Shown: positions 43,932 to 52,445 of the stretch, one piece after another
Numbering within the stretch: the first letter of the stretch is position 1
Layout: each line of letters begins with the position of its first letter
From: CAXXFQ01 sp963674475
Lineage (GTDB): Bacteria; Planctomycetota; Planctomycetia; Pirellulales; Thermoguttaceae
Direction: 5' to 3'
Assembly (NCBI GenBank): GCA_963674475.2
Contig: CAXXFQ010000008.1
Location: 496,001 to 560,000 of the forward strand
DNA length: 64,000 nt
The notes under the pieces: model-generated
The model's database searches: none
What the model was told of the DNA's origin: nothing
What the model saw: only the letters and a program-made list of their open reading frames with translations
Made by a program: the position numbers and the translations under genes

Positions 43932-45188
43932 TTAGTAGTTAAACATGATGCCGCCGCTGATCCCGTTGATGAAGACCCCTTGGGTGTTTTGGTCTTCCAT
44001 GATTCCCATGACCGAGTTTTCGTAGAGAGTCCAGTCGATCATGTTGGAGGCTCGAGCGATATTGTCCAGCCAGAGGCCGGTCCAGCTCAGGCGGAACGAG
44101 ACCGCTTTGGTCCACTGCCACTCGAGATCGATTCCCAACTCGAAACCGGGAGTGAATTCGTTGGTGTTGTAGCTGTGGTTGAATTGGGTCGGTCCCATGG
44201 CGGCCGGCTGGCCGAGTACTTGTGCCGCCGGGTCGAGTTTGGTTCCAATGACGCCGAACTGTTTGTTGTTTTGCGAATTGAAACCGGCGAAGAAACGGCC
44301 TTCGGTCGAGAGCCTGAAGCGACCGCGTTGCTTGAACCACCGGGCACCGATTTGCGGTCCGACGATATGGTTATTGGCGTCTTGCTGCAACATGGTGTCG
44401 TCGAGGATGCCGGGATCGCCGAGGATGATCAGTCTATCAATATCATCATCAGCATCTTCTTCGCCGGCCTGGGCGACGAGGATGTCGTCTCGATCTTCGA
44501 GGATCTGAACGCCTTGGTAACCGTCGAACTTGAATCGATCGTTGAATTCAAGATATCGGACGCCGCCGAAAAGTTCGAAATAGCCGCCGTGGTGCAGCGG
44601 GCGAGAGCGAAGCATGTAGTTGACTTCTGCTCCCCACGTTTGAACCCGGTTGCGAATGCTGACCGTGTCGAAGAGTACCGGCAACGGTAAAAGGGCTCCC
44701 CCGACCGACAGCGGGCCTACCAAGTGCGGTACGCCCGTGTCACCCCAGACCCGATCGTCGAAGTTGATCGAAACGTCGTTCAGGGTGGCTTTTTGATCTT
44801 GGGTATTCAGTCGCCAGACATTGGCGGTGACCCCCCGTCTATCACAGACATACCCAAAACCGTACTTTTGACCGGAAACGAACTCCCAGTTAAAGTTACT
44901 CGTATCGGCACTGTTGCCTTGGGTGGCGGTTATCACGTCGGTGACATTATAGTTACGACTGGGAACGTCCGGGTTGCCGATGACGGCCACCTCCGGCGAT
45001 TCGATCGACCACAACAGGGCGTCGAAGGTGAAGTAAAAACCTTCGTGCGGGACAGGGCCGATTCCGAATTCGTTGAATTCGGCAGGGGCGAAAAGCTGCA
45101 TGTCCTCGATCTGCGCGGAAGCAGGCGGACTGATCAGCAACAAAAGCACGCCTACTGCCAAGGATAAAGATATCCGTTTGCTAAACAT
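43932..45188 (-). CDS. BBP7-like outer-membrane beta-barrel protein
   Basis: This 418-residue protein has a clear signal peptide (ISLSLAVGVLLLLISPPASAQ) and a body of alternating beta-type segments. The opening EGFYFTFDALLWSIESPEVAVIG and the regular aromatic strands (MLRSRPLHHGGYFELFGGVRYLEF; WTKAVSFRLSWTGLWLDNIAR) ending in ISGGIMFNY resemble the planctomycete BBP7 barrel family. The C-terminal Tyr fits an outer-membrane insertion signal. An acidic patch (AGEEDADDDIDRL) may bind cations. The protein probably forms a pore or structural barrel in the outer membrane, and no substrate is known. Confidence 0.82.
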   Translation of the reverse strand: MFSKRISLSLAVGVLLLLISPPASAQIEDMQLFAPAEFNEFGIGPVPHEGFYFTFDALLWSIESPEVAVIGNPDVPSRNYNVTDVITATQGNSADTSNFNWEFVSGQKYGFGYVCDRRGVTANVWRLNTQDQKATLNDVSINFDDRVWGDTGVPHLVGPLSVGGALLPLPVLFDTVSIRNRVQTWGAEVNYMLRSRPLHHGGYFELFGGVRYLEFNDRFKFDGYQGVQILEDRDDILVAQAGEEDADDDIDRLIILGDPGILDDTMLQQDANNHIVGPQIGARWFKQRGRFRLSTEGRFFAGFNSQNNKQFGVIGTKLDPAAQVLGQPAAMGPTQFNHSYNTNEFTPGFELGIDLEWQWTKAVSFRLSWTGLWLDNIARASNMIDWTLYENSVMGIMEDQNTQGVFINGISGGIMFNY

Positions 45189-45966
45189 GGTACTGACTCA
45201 CCTCGAATTTGCGCTATGTGACAATATGGCTCACGCCCCACGGTAGAGAGTTGGCGTGGTATTGGTTATGACCGTAATATCGGACGTAGGGGTCGAGACA
45301 GTTGAGCAAGAAAGGTAAAGCTTGCGGAAAATACCGACCACTCGCCCTCTTTTAGGCTCCCAGGGCGATAGGATGGGTGGAATGGGTTGAATGGATTAGC
45401 CTTTACTCTTCGGTTGGGGCTTTTTCCCCGTTGGTCTTTCCGTTTTTGCAGGCCTCTTTATGTCGGGAATGGCCCAGAAACCGGGATCTTTTCCTAACAG
45501 GGTGGCTCTCATTCGAGCGTATGGTTTCTTCTTACCTTGGTAAGCAGGAGGGAGGCGACAAGAAAAGGTCGGATAGAACCTTCGGAAGGAGAGAGGAAGG
45601 GCCGTTCAGAGGGAAAACGTTCTCCCATCGAAATAGGCAGCAGACCGTGGAAAATCCTAGACAGCGTTTCCTTGCCAATAATGGGGTTTTTATCGGGGCC
45701 CGTGTTGAAAAAGGCCATCCCCGTGTTTTCAACACGTTTCCTTTTTTTATACTCCTCTCCTCTTTTGGTGAATCAGTCTGTCAGGGAACGGCGCGAAGAG
45801 GGAGACGCTGCTTTATAGGCTGGATATATATAGTCTCGGATTGAAAGTGGGGAGGTGAAAGAGATCGAGAGCCCCTCCCGTTGTGGCTGGAGTTCGAGGG
45901 AGTAAGTTCTGGTTTCTTTGGGAGTTACTTTTTTCCCTTGGCGAGACGCTTGGGTTGAGTGAGAAA
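45189..45966. other. Non-coding region upstream of the BBP7-like gene
   Basis: These roughly 780 bases hold the BBP7-like promoter (minus). Plus-strand frames near 45377-45844 have no domain, signal or ribosome site and look fortuitous. No repeats were recognised. Confidence 0.4.
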
Positions 45967-45997
45967 AAGGGGGGCCTTTCCGGTATAACCGGCCCGA
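45967..45997 (-). terminator. Terminator-like hairpin on the minus strand
   Basis: Read on the minus strand, GGGCC-ggttataccggaaa-GGCCCC is followed by CCTTTTT, and the loop contains an inner CCGG palindrome. It lies just after the stop codon of the putative tiny gene ending at 46001, which supports transcription of that gene. Confidence 0.55.
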
Positions 45998-46000
45998 TTC

Positions 46001-46132
46001 CTACGACTTGTAAAACTCTTTAAAGTCGTCCCCCTCGTTGGTACGAAAATAACCATCGGACGGCCAGTCTTCGACATCAGTGGTCAAGTACCACGAGACT
46101 CGAAAGGCCGTAAGGGGGAATTCTGCAGCCAG
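46001..46132 (-). CDS. Putative tiny protein of about 43 residues
   Basis: A minus-strand frame with convincing amino-acid composition runs to the stop at 46001: ...TAFRVSWYLTTDVEDWPSDGYF and RTNEGDDFKEFYKS. No ATG is available. The best start is CTG at 46132 behind AAGGAAG, with TTG codons farther up (46153, 46162), and a TAG closes the frame beyond that. A terminator-like hairpin follows the stop within a few bases. It has no known family. A start codon lost to a base error is possible. Confidence rests on composition and the terminator only. Confidence 0.45.
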   Translation of the reverse strand: MAAEFPLTAFRVSWYLTTDVEDWPSDGYFRTNEGDDFKEFYKS

Positions 46133-46647
46133 GGGCTTCCTTGGCAGGATCAAACTAGACAAGACCAGAATAGGACTCTATTTAGGGTTATCTTGTTCGC
46201 GTAGAAGATTCGCATCATTCCTCCCTTCCGGTTCGTTTCACCACCTTGTGGTTGTAACGGAAAAAGGCGAAATGCAAAATGAAACGGTTGGTAAGCGCCT
46301 TCCCTATTTTGCGAATTTTCGCTGGTTTCCGTTTACCCCGATTGCCGATGATGTAAGCACAGCACGGTTCGGAGGGAGCTGAACCGGCGTCCAGAAAATG
46401 AAGCGAATTTCGTCAGACCCCAACCCAGTTGTTTGTGGAAAGGCTGGCGTTTCGCGGAAGAACACCTTTCGAAAGTGAAATTCATCACGGATTTTCCGTC
46501 GAGAAAGGCAGTTTCCACGAGACGTATTGGAAGGATCGTTTCCAGTCGCATTTCATAAGCAAGGGGACTGTTGAAGTCGCGGTGAAGAAGGCACTCACCG
46601 TGACGCCAGTTCAAATCAAGCGAGCGATAACAATTGGAGAGCCTGCA
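46133..46647. other. Leader region of the HTH-receiver gene
   Basis: About 515 bases precede the HTH-receiver start. The frame of that gene stays open back to 46429 but lacks coding character and a ribosome site before 46648. No other element was assigned. Confidence 0.4.
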
Positions 46648-47220
46648 ATGAAGGTCTTCACAACTGGTCAGGTCGCAAAGATCTGCAAGGTGGCCCCGCG
46701 CACCGTCAGTAAGTGGTTCGACTCGGGCCGGTTGAAGGGCTACCGCATTCCCGGTTCCCAGGACCGTCGGATTCCACGAGAATATCTCATCAAGTTCCTT
46801 AAGGAACATGGAATGCCGTTGGGCGATTTGGAAGACGAGGCCATGGCCAAAGTCTTGATCGTTGCCCAAGATCAGGTCCTGATCGAAAACCTCAAACGAG
46901 AGCTGCCGCCTGAAAAAGCGTTCAAGGTGGCGGTTGCTTCGAGTGGTTTCGACGCCGGGATTCAAGCGGAAAGCTTTCATCCGGACTGTATCATCGTCGA
47001 TTTCTCGATCGGCCGTACCGAAGCGTTGCAAATTTGTCAGAATTTGCGTCGCAACACCGAGTTCGCCGAGGTGATCTTGATCGCCTTGTTGCCGGACGAC
47101 GGAAGTTCGACGAGTTTCGATCGATCGAGTATCAACGAAACGTTCAAGAAGCCGTTCGATGCGGCCCTTCTTGCCGAACGTTTTCGAACGCTCATCAGCG
47201 CCAAAAAAGAATTGGTCTGA
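46648..47220 (+). CDS. HTH (MerR/excisionase-type) DNA-binding protein with receiver-like domain
   Basis: This 190-residue protein has an N-terminal helix-turn-helix of the excisionase/MerR kind (TTGQVAKICKVAPRTVSKWFDSG and RIPREYLIKFLKEHG, residues 4-55). A receiver-like domain follows (KVLIVAQDQVLIENL ... CIIVDFSIG ... NETFKKPFDAALLAERF). A possible phosphoacceptor Asp is in IIVDFS, and the conserved Lys is in KKPFD, but the N-terminal acidic pair is AQD. This two-domain layout recurs in planctomycetes. The start is ATG 46648 with GGAGAG upstream. It is probably a transcriptional regulator. No kinase is adjacent. Confidence 0.85.
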   Translation: MKVFTTGQVAKICKVAPRTVSKWFDSGRLKGYRIPGSQDRRIPREYLIKFLKEHGMPLGDLEDEAMAKVLIVAQDQVLIENLKRELPPEKAFKVAVASSGFDAGIQAESFHPDCIIVDFSIGRTEALQICQNLRRNTEFAEVILIALLPDDGSSTSFDRSSINETFKKPFDAALLAERFRTLISAKKELV

Positions 47221-47325
47221 TTCGATCGATCACGTCCGATAAGGAAGAGAACGCGTTTTCAACGTGGAAGGTTTGACCTTCGCGAGGCAAACGACAAAGA
47301 CGGATAAGAAGGGGCATGCGTTTTG

Positions 47326-47490
47326 AGGTCGATCCATCAAGGGGTCGACCTAAGCCCTTTTAAAGGGAGCGGTGGGAACGGCTGAAGGAGTCGGCCGGTC
47401 AGGTCGGGGGCTCTCGGCCCCGGCTTGTGTCCCTCTACTTCCGCAAGTCCTGCTAAACTCAATGGGCCGAAAGTTCGGCCCTTTTTTTAT
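47326..47490 (+). ncRNA. Candidate structured RNA ending in a strong terminator
   Basis: This region is GC-rich and foldable, not coding. It contains the hairpins AGGTCGA/TCGACCT (47326-47351), CCCTTTTAAAGGG, and GGGGGCTCTCGGCCCC with neighbours near 47407-47430. It finishes with GGGCCGAA-ag-TTCGGCCC (47464-47481) and seven T. The final hairpin is the best intrinsic terminator in the window, and no gene ends near it: the HTH gene stops 240 bases earlier. SRP RNA, tmRNA and RNase P signatures were looked for and not found. The first hairpin could instead be the terminator of the HTH gene, in which case an RNA would start after it. Confidence 0.45.
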
Positions 47491-47821
47491 GCGCTTTTTC
47501 AGGGTGGGGACCAATTTGCGACGAAGCCACAGACCGCTTTTTGAATCCGGCGACTGGCGGTTTGTCTAAAAATCGATAGTTCGTTCTGTCCATTTTGGCA
47601 AAAGAGAGACAACTCACTCATGCCTCCTATGGGGGAAAGGAACCGTTAAAGCCGTCAAACCGACCAAAAAACGGGGCGGATTCCCAGTCCTTTCCGCAAA
47701 TAGTGCTAGATTCTTTTGGTGTTACCCGCCATAATACGGGATTCAACCTGAGAGGACCCTTGTGGGGGTGTTTTTATAAACGACCGAATCGGTCGCCCCG
47801 TCAACTGAAAAAAACGTACCG
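47491..47821. other. Upstream region of the polyprenyl synthase gene
   Basis: This is a 330-base non-coding gap. AAAAAACG with TACC GATG leads into the start at 47822 without a clear ribosome site. No other feature was recognised. Confidence 0.4.
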
Positions 47822-48826
47822 ATGAGTCACGCGGCCAACGATCTAAGTCCAGTGTCAGAAACGCTTGAAACCATTTATCAACCGATTTGCCATGAGCTTG
47901 ACCAAGTGGAAGAAAGCTTGCGCGAGGAGTTTACCACCGCGCATGAAGCTCTCGAAAGTTTGGTGCAGCACGGCTATCGTTTGGGGGGGAAACGACTCCG
48001 TCCGGCGTTGGTGCTCCTGTCGGCCAAGGCGTGCGGCGGTCTGACCGAGGACCATATCAAGTTGGCCACCGCGGTTGAGTTGATTCACACGGCGACGCTG
48101 ATTCACGATGATGTGCTCGACGAGGCGGAAATTCGACGCCATCAGGACACGGTCAACGCCCGATGGGGCAACGAGGCGAGTATCCTCTTGGGCGACTATC
48201 TTTTGGCCAGGGCGCTTTGTCTTGCCAGTTCGTTCGAGACGGTAACCGCTTGTCGGGTAATTGCCGAGGCAAGTCGCGTGGTTTGCGAGGGCGAACTGTG
48301 TCAGGTTGTCAATCGGGGCAATTACGATTTAAGCGAAGACGACTATTACTCGATCATTTCAGGGAAGACGGCCGCGCTGTGTTCCTGTTGCTGTCAATTG
48401 GGAGCCCATTACGCGGGCGCCGACACAGCGACGGAAGCGGCCCTGTACGAGTATGGTCAAGATCTGGGCATCGCGTTTCAGATTGTCGACGATCTTTTGG
48501 ATCTCTCCGGCCAAGAGGAACGGACCGGCAAATCGCTGGGAACCGATCTGGTCAAGCAAAAGCCCACGTTGCCGTTGATTCGGGTTTTGAATCAACTCGA
48601 CGAGACCGAGCGAAAAGAGCTCACTCAAAAGCTGGCCGAAGGAGAGACCGGTGACCGGGCTTTTTTGAAGCCGTGGCTTGAGCAGACCGACGCCTTGGAA
48701 TATGCCCGCCACGAAGCGGTCAAACGGACCCAACTTGCCGTCGAGCGACTTGAAAACCTTCCGTCAAGCGATGCGGCCGATGCGCTTCGTAATCTGGCCG
48801 ATTTTGTCATCCGCCGTCGCCATTGA
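47822..48826 (+). CDS. Trans-polyprenyl diphosphate synthase
   Basis: This 334-residue all-helical enzyme elongates allylic diphosphates with isopentenyl diphosphate to make the side chain of a quinone or a lipid carrier. Both Asp-rich motifs are present: HDDVLDEAEIRR (residues about 97-108) and VDDLLDLSG (about 222-230). The KRLRPALVLLSAKA substrate segment and KSLGTDLVKQKPTLPLI are also present. The residues before the first DDxxD are bulky (LIHTATLIHDDV), as in medium-to-long-chain enzymes such as octaprenyl or heptaprenyl synthases. The exact chain length cannot be told. It stands alone, with ATG at 47822. Confidence 0.93.
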   Translation: MSHAANDLSPVSETLETIYQPICHELDQVEESLREEFTTAHEALESLVQHGYRLGGKRLRPALVLLSAKACGGLTEDHIKLATAVELIHTATLIHDDVLDEAEIRRHQDTVNARWGNEASILLGDYLLARALCLASSFETVTACRVIAEASRVVCEGELCQVVNRGNYDLSEDDYYSIISGKTAALCSCCCQLGAHYAGADTATEAALYEYGQDLGIAFQIVDDLLDLSGQEERTGKSLGTDLVKQKPTLPLIRVLNQLDETERKELTQKLAEGETGDRAFLKPWLEQTDALEYARHEAVKRTQLAVERLENLPSSDAADALRNLADFVIRRRH

Positions 48827-48920
48827 TCCTTTTCGACGGCCCACGCGGTTGATCGTGCCGGTTCGCTTCGATTAGAATGAGTATGCTTACCCATTCTCCC
48901 TTCTCCCCGATGCGCATGCC

Positions 48921-50144
48921 ATGAAAAAGAACCGCCTCGCCCTGTTGTTGGCTCTGGTTTGCTTTGCCGCCACGACGGTCGCCCAAAGTGAAGAAGCCGT
49001 TTCTGCCATTTCGGTCAAAGAGCGCCTTGTTTTCGACGGCCACAAAGGGTGGCCCCATGAAGGGTCGGTCTATCGCCTGGCCTGTGGCGCGGCCCTTTTC
49101 GAGGCGCCCAACGGCGATCTGCTTTGCTGGTGGCTTTCCGGCAGTAATTGGGAACCGGCGACCGACAACAACGTCCTTCTTTCCCGCTCGACGGACCGGG
49201 GCAAGACCTGGAGCGAGCCGACCGTGTTGATCAGAACCGACCCGCAAAAAGGGGCCGGAAACCTCTCTTCGATGCACGCCACCGACGACGGACGGATCAT
49301 TGCTTTTGGAGCCAATTGGCCTTCGGATAAGCACTATACGGTCTGGCATTACTTCCGAATGGAATCGGCCGACAACGGTCATACGTGGTCGAAGCGAGTG
49401 CCGATCAAGATTCGCCCTGAAGAAAATATCGGCTTCGGCAAACCGATCGTTCTGTCCAGTGGCGAGTATTTGTTTACCACCAGTTTCTTTGAAAAACGGC
49501 CGATCCCCCTTCGTGGAAAAATCGAAAATCTGATCCGGGCCAAAACCGAATCGGAAGCGGTCGCGATCAGCCGGTCGTTCCACGGTAACGAAAAAGAAAA
49601 CCAGGCCCACAAATTCGGCACCCATTTGCACGGCTGCTCTGTTCTTATCGCTTCGGATCAGGAGGCGAACTGGCTTGAAGAGCACGGCGCGATCAAAAAC
49701 CGACCGTTGGGCCTTCTCGAAAGTACGGTCGCCCGTCTCGACGGAAGCCGTTTGGCGATGTTGATGCGGGCCGAATGGGGCGGGTTCCTTTGGCGCAGTG
49801 ACAGCGCCGACAACGGTCGAACTTGGTCGGCGGCGTACCAGACCGACATTCCCAACCCGACCAGCCTGCCCGCTCTGATCAACTTGCCCGACGGTCGAAT
49901 CGCCTTGATCCATAATGCGACGGGCGATTTTGGCAAATGGAGAAACCGTGATCCGTTGTCGATCTGGGTCAGTGACGACGGGATGAAAACCTGGTATCTC
50001 AAATCCGACGTGATCACTGGCGGCCAACTGGCCTACCCCAACCCGATGGTTCTCGAGGGGCGTCTGGTTTTCGTTTACGATCATGACCGTCGCCAAGTCC
50101 GCTTTGTCGAAGTCAATCTTCCTCCAGCCCGAGCGAAAAAATGA
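48921..50144 (+). CDS. Exported sialidase-like (BNR/Asp-box) protein, first of a pair
   Basis: This 407-residue protein has a Sec signal peptide (MKKNRLALLLALVCFAATTVA) and a six-bladed beta-propeller of the sialidase superfamily. Asp-box repeats S-x-D-x-G-x-T-W are clear: STDRGKTW, SADNGHTW, SADNGRTW and the related SDDGMKTW. Planctomycete members are usually annotated as exo-alpha-sialidase, but many act on other sugars or have no tested activity. The catalytic Arg triad was not verified. The stop overlaps the start of the next gene (ATGA), so both proteins are co-translated. Export suggests glycan hydrolysis outside the cytoplasm. Confidence 0.85.
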   Translation: MKKNRLALLLALVCFAATTVAQSEEAVSAISVKERLVFDGHKGWPHEGSVYRLACGAALFEAPNGDLLCWWLSGSNWEPATDNNVLLSRSTDRGKTWSEPTVLIRTDPQKGAGNLSSMHATDDGRIIAFGANWPSDKHYTVWHYFRMESADNGHTWSKRVPIKIRPEENIGFGKPIVLSSGEYLFTTSFFEKRPIPLRGKIENLIRAKTESEAVAISRSFHGNEKENQAHKFGTHLHGCSVLIASDQEANWLEEHGAIKNRPLGLLESTVARLDGSRLAMLMRAEWGGFLWRSDSADNGRTWSAAYQTDIPNPTSLPALINLPDGRIALIHNATGDFGKWRNRDPLSIWVSDDGMKTWYLKSDVITGGQLAYPNPMVLEGRLVFVYDHDRRQVRFVEVNLPPARAKK

Positions 50145-51397
50145 TGCGAAACTTTCTCGACCGTCGTGAATTCCTCACTCGATCTGCCCTTGGCGTCATG
50201 GGTGGTTCTGTTTTCACTGCATGCAGACCTCGATCGGCTCGTGCCGCGGTCGGGGCCGACCAGTTAATAAAACGAATCAGCCATGAAAAAGTCGACCTGG
50301 GCGATAAAATCAATTGGTTTCATCCGCGAGCCTGTTTGGTACCAAGCGACAATGGGCCATCGGAGGTGCTCATGACCCTTCAAGGGATCAGCGGGAGTGA
50401 CTATTTTCATCCGGTCCACTGGACGAGCACGTCGGACTTGGGGACTACCTGGAAGACGCCCGCGCCGATTGCCGGCTTGGGACGCAAGGAATTGAAGCCG
50501 AACTGGTTCGAGGGGGTCTGCGATGTGGTACCCGAATATCATCAGAAGACCGACACCGTCGTGGCGATCGGGCACAATGTCTATTATCAGTCGGGCCGCC
50601 TTGCTCGACCTCAAGGGCCCCGCTGGCCGGTCTACACGGTTCGCGACGCCGGAGGGAATTGGAGTACGCCGCAAAAACTCGACTGGGACGACCCACGCGG
50701 TTCGCGGATTTATACGTGCGGTTGCGGACAGCGCCAGGTCTTGCCGGATGGCGACCTGTTGATCGCGTTTTGTTTTTACGATGATGAAAAACGGCCCGAC
50801 CGTCGCGTGACGACCGTTTGCTGCGAGTTCGACGGCAAGACGATTCGCGTCAAACAGACCGGGTCCACTTTGGAACTTCCGGTCAAAAGGGGCCTTTTAG
50901 AACCGCAGCTGATCCGCTTTGACGGACGCTATCGGCTGTCAATCCGGGCCGAAGACGGGCACGGCTATCAGAGCATTTCGGACGACGGGCTCAACTGGGA
51001 GCCGATCCGGCCGTGGAGCTGGGACGACGGGACGCTGCTTACGATGTCGACCACCCAGCAGCATTGGCTGGCGCACAGCGACGGACTGTTTCTGGTCTAT
51101 ACCCGGCGGACCGAAGCGAATCGAAACGTCTTTCGTTGGCGTGCCCCCCTGTTTGTCACGCAGGTCGATCCGCAGCGGGGTTGTTTGCTGCGTGAGACCG
51201 AAAGAGTCGTGTTGCCGCTAGTCGGTGACGGCGTGAACGAACCGAAGCTGGTGCCGCGGATGGGCAATTTTCACGTGACCAACGTTTCGCCCGACCAATC
51301 GTGGGTGACCGTCGGCGAAACCACCCCGGCGAAAAAATGGCAAGGGGATCTTTTACTGGGCCGCATCTTTTGGAATAAAAAGAACCGGCTGGTGTGA
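50141..51397 (+). CDS. Tat-exported sialidase-like protein, second of a pair
   Basis: This 418-residue protein has a twin-arginine signal (DRREFLTRSALGVMGGSVF), then a propeller with degenerate Asp boxes (TSDLGTTWKTP, DAGGNWSTPQ, SDDGLNWEP). It has Trp-rich blades (HPVHWTS; PWSWDDGT). A Tat signal implies export in folded form, perhaps with a metal, unlike the Sec-exported partner. The ATG at 50141 overlaps the upstream stop. A REP-like element with a large inverted repeat begins 12 bases after the stop and may act as terminator. Substrate is unknown. Two different export routes for neighbouring propellers is unusual. Confidence 0.83.
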   Translation: MMRNFLDRREFLTRSALGVMGGSVFTACRPRSARAAVGADQLIKRISHEKVDLGDKINWFHPRACLVPSDNGPSEVLMTLQGISGSDYFHPVHWTSTSDLGTTWKTPAPIAGLGRKELKPNWFEGVCDVVPEYHQKTDTVVAIGHNVYYQSGRLARPQGPRWPVYTVRDAGGNWSTPQKLDWDDPRGSRIYTCGCGQRQVLPDGDLLIAFCFYDDEKRPDRRVTTVCCEFDGKTIRVKQTGSTLELPVKRGLLEPQLIRFDGRYRLSIRAEDGHGYQSISDDGLNWEPIRPWSWDDGTLLTMSTTQQHWLAHSDGLFLVYTRRTEANRNVFRWRAPLFVTQVDPQRGCLLRETERVVLPLVGDGVNEPKLVPRMGNFHVTNVSPDQSWVTVGETTPAKKWQGDLLLGRIFWNKKNRLV

Positions 51398-51408
51398 GCT
51401 TTTTTCTT

Positions 51409-51533
51409 GGTGCTTCCGCACCGATTAAACTTGCCCGCTCCCGTTGGTCGCTGGTAAAGTGCTAGCGACCAACGGGAGCGGGTTTAGTCGACGGCGTGGT
51501 AACGCCGGTCCGGCCGCGGCCCCTGGCCGCCGG
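51409..51533. repeat. REP-like element with mirrored modules
   Basis: In order, the element has hairpin GGTGC-TTCC-GCACC (51409-51422) and CCCGCTCCCGTTGGTCGCT (51434-51452). An 11-base loop precedes the exact reverse complement AGCGACCAACGGGAGCGGG (51464-51482), then hairpin CGGCGT-GGTA-ACGCCG (51492-51507), then a GC-rich GGCCGCGGCCCC..GGCCGCC block. The 19-bp arms are perfect. It lies between two convergent genes, so it may work as a bidirectional terminator. It has the same modules as 10309-10874 and 57401-57640. Confidence 0.88.
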
Positions 51534-51554
51534 GATTGCTTTGCAATCCATCTG

Positions 51555-52289
51555 TTAAATTTTCGTTATTCTTGCGTTTTTGGCGATTAGCCCGGCGACG
51601 TAGCCTCCTTTGAACCCGGCGTCGATATTGACGACCGTCACGTTCGACGCGCAGCTGTTGAGCATTCCCAGAAGAGCCGCAATCCCGCCAAAGCTGGCCC
51701 CGTAACCGACACTCGTCGGGACGGCGATCACCGGGCAGGCGACGTAACCGCCGACCACACTCGGCAGCGCCCCTTCCATCCCGGCGATCACGACGACGCA
51801 ATCGGCCTTCTGGATGACCGGCAGATTGGCCGTCAGGCGATGCGGACCGGCCACGCCGATATCGGCGATCAGGTCGACTTGGGCCCCGGTCCAGAGGGCC
51901 GTCTCGCGTGCCTCTTCGGCCACCGGCAGATCGCTGGTCCCGGCCGTCACGATGGCGACCCGGCCACGCCGCGCCGCTTTCTCTTGGACGGTTTTCTTTT
52001 TGGGAATTCGAAATGTCCGTCCGACCGGGTTGTAAAGCCCCTTTGAAAAGCGTTTCAGAAGGGGTTCGGCCTGTTCGGCACTCATCCGGGTGGCCAGGAC
52101 GTCGACGCCGTTTTCCAGCAGGGCTTCGAAGATCTTTTCGATCGCCTCGACCGTTTTCCCTTCGGCGAAAACGACTTCCGGAAAACCACACCGATCGTGG
52201 CGGCCGAGGTCGACCTGCGCATCGCCCGTGTTGGCGATGTCGTTTGGATGAGGATTCGACGGGTCTTGAGACGGTGGTTGATTGGGCAT
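51555..52289 (-). CDS. larB: LarB, nickel-pincer cofactor biosynthesis carboxylase
   Basis: This 244-residue protein of the LarB family carboxylates and hydrolyses nicotinic acid adenine dinucleotide in making the nickel-pincer nucleotide of lactate racemase. The C-terminal half has the PurE-like pattern VAIVTAGTSDLPVAEEA, VVIAGMEGALPSVVGG and PVIAVPTSVGYGASFGG. The ATG at 52289 is chosen over a TTG one codon upstream. The larA, larC and larE partners are not in the window. The gene is convergent with the sialidase pair and separated from it by the REP element. Confidence 0.9.
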   Translation of the reverse strand: MPNQPPSQDPSNPHPNDIANTGDAQVDLGRHDRCGFPEVVFAEGKTVEAIEKIFEALLENGVDVLATRMSAEQAEPLLKRFSKGLYNPVGRTFRIPKKKTVQEKAARRGRVAIVTAGTSDLPVAEEARETALWTGAQVDLIADIGVAGPHRLTANLPVIQKADCVVVIAGMEGALPSVVGGYVACPVIAVPTSVGYGASFGGIAALLGMLNSCASNVTVVNIDAGFKGGYVAGLIAKNARITKI

Positions 52290-52445
52290 CAAGATACGGC
52301 TTTTTTAATGGATTAATTACGAGTGGAAATAGTGGTTTTGGCCTGTTTTAGCGATAACCCCAACTGGCGCAAAACAGCCCACTATGGTATCATACCACTT
52401 GGTCCCAGGAAACTCAAAACCTCGCTCCTTAAGGGAGATTCGTTT

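Noticed and set aside
47400..47440. SRP (4.5S) RNA suggested by GGTCAGGTC
   Set aside because: The diagnostic GGAAGNAAGCA loop is missing and the surrounding sequence does not fold into the SRP domain IV.
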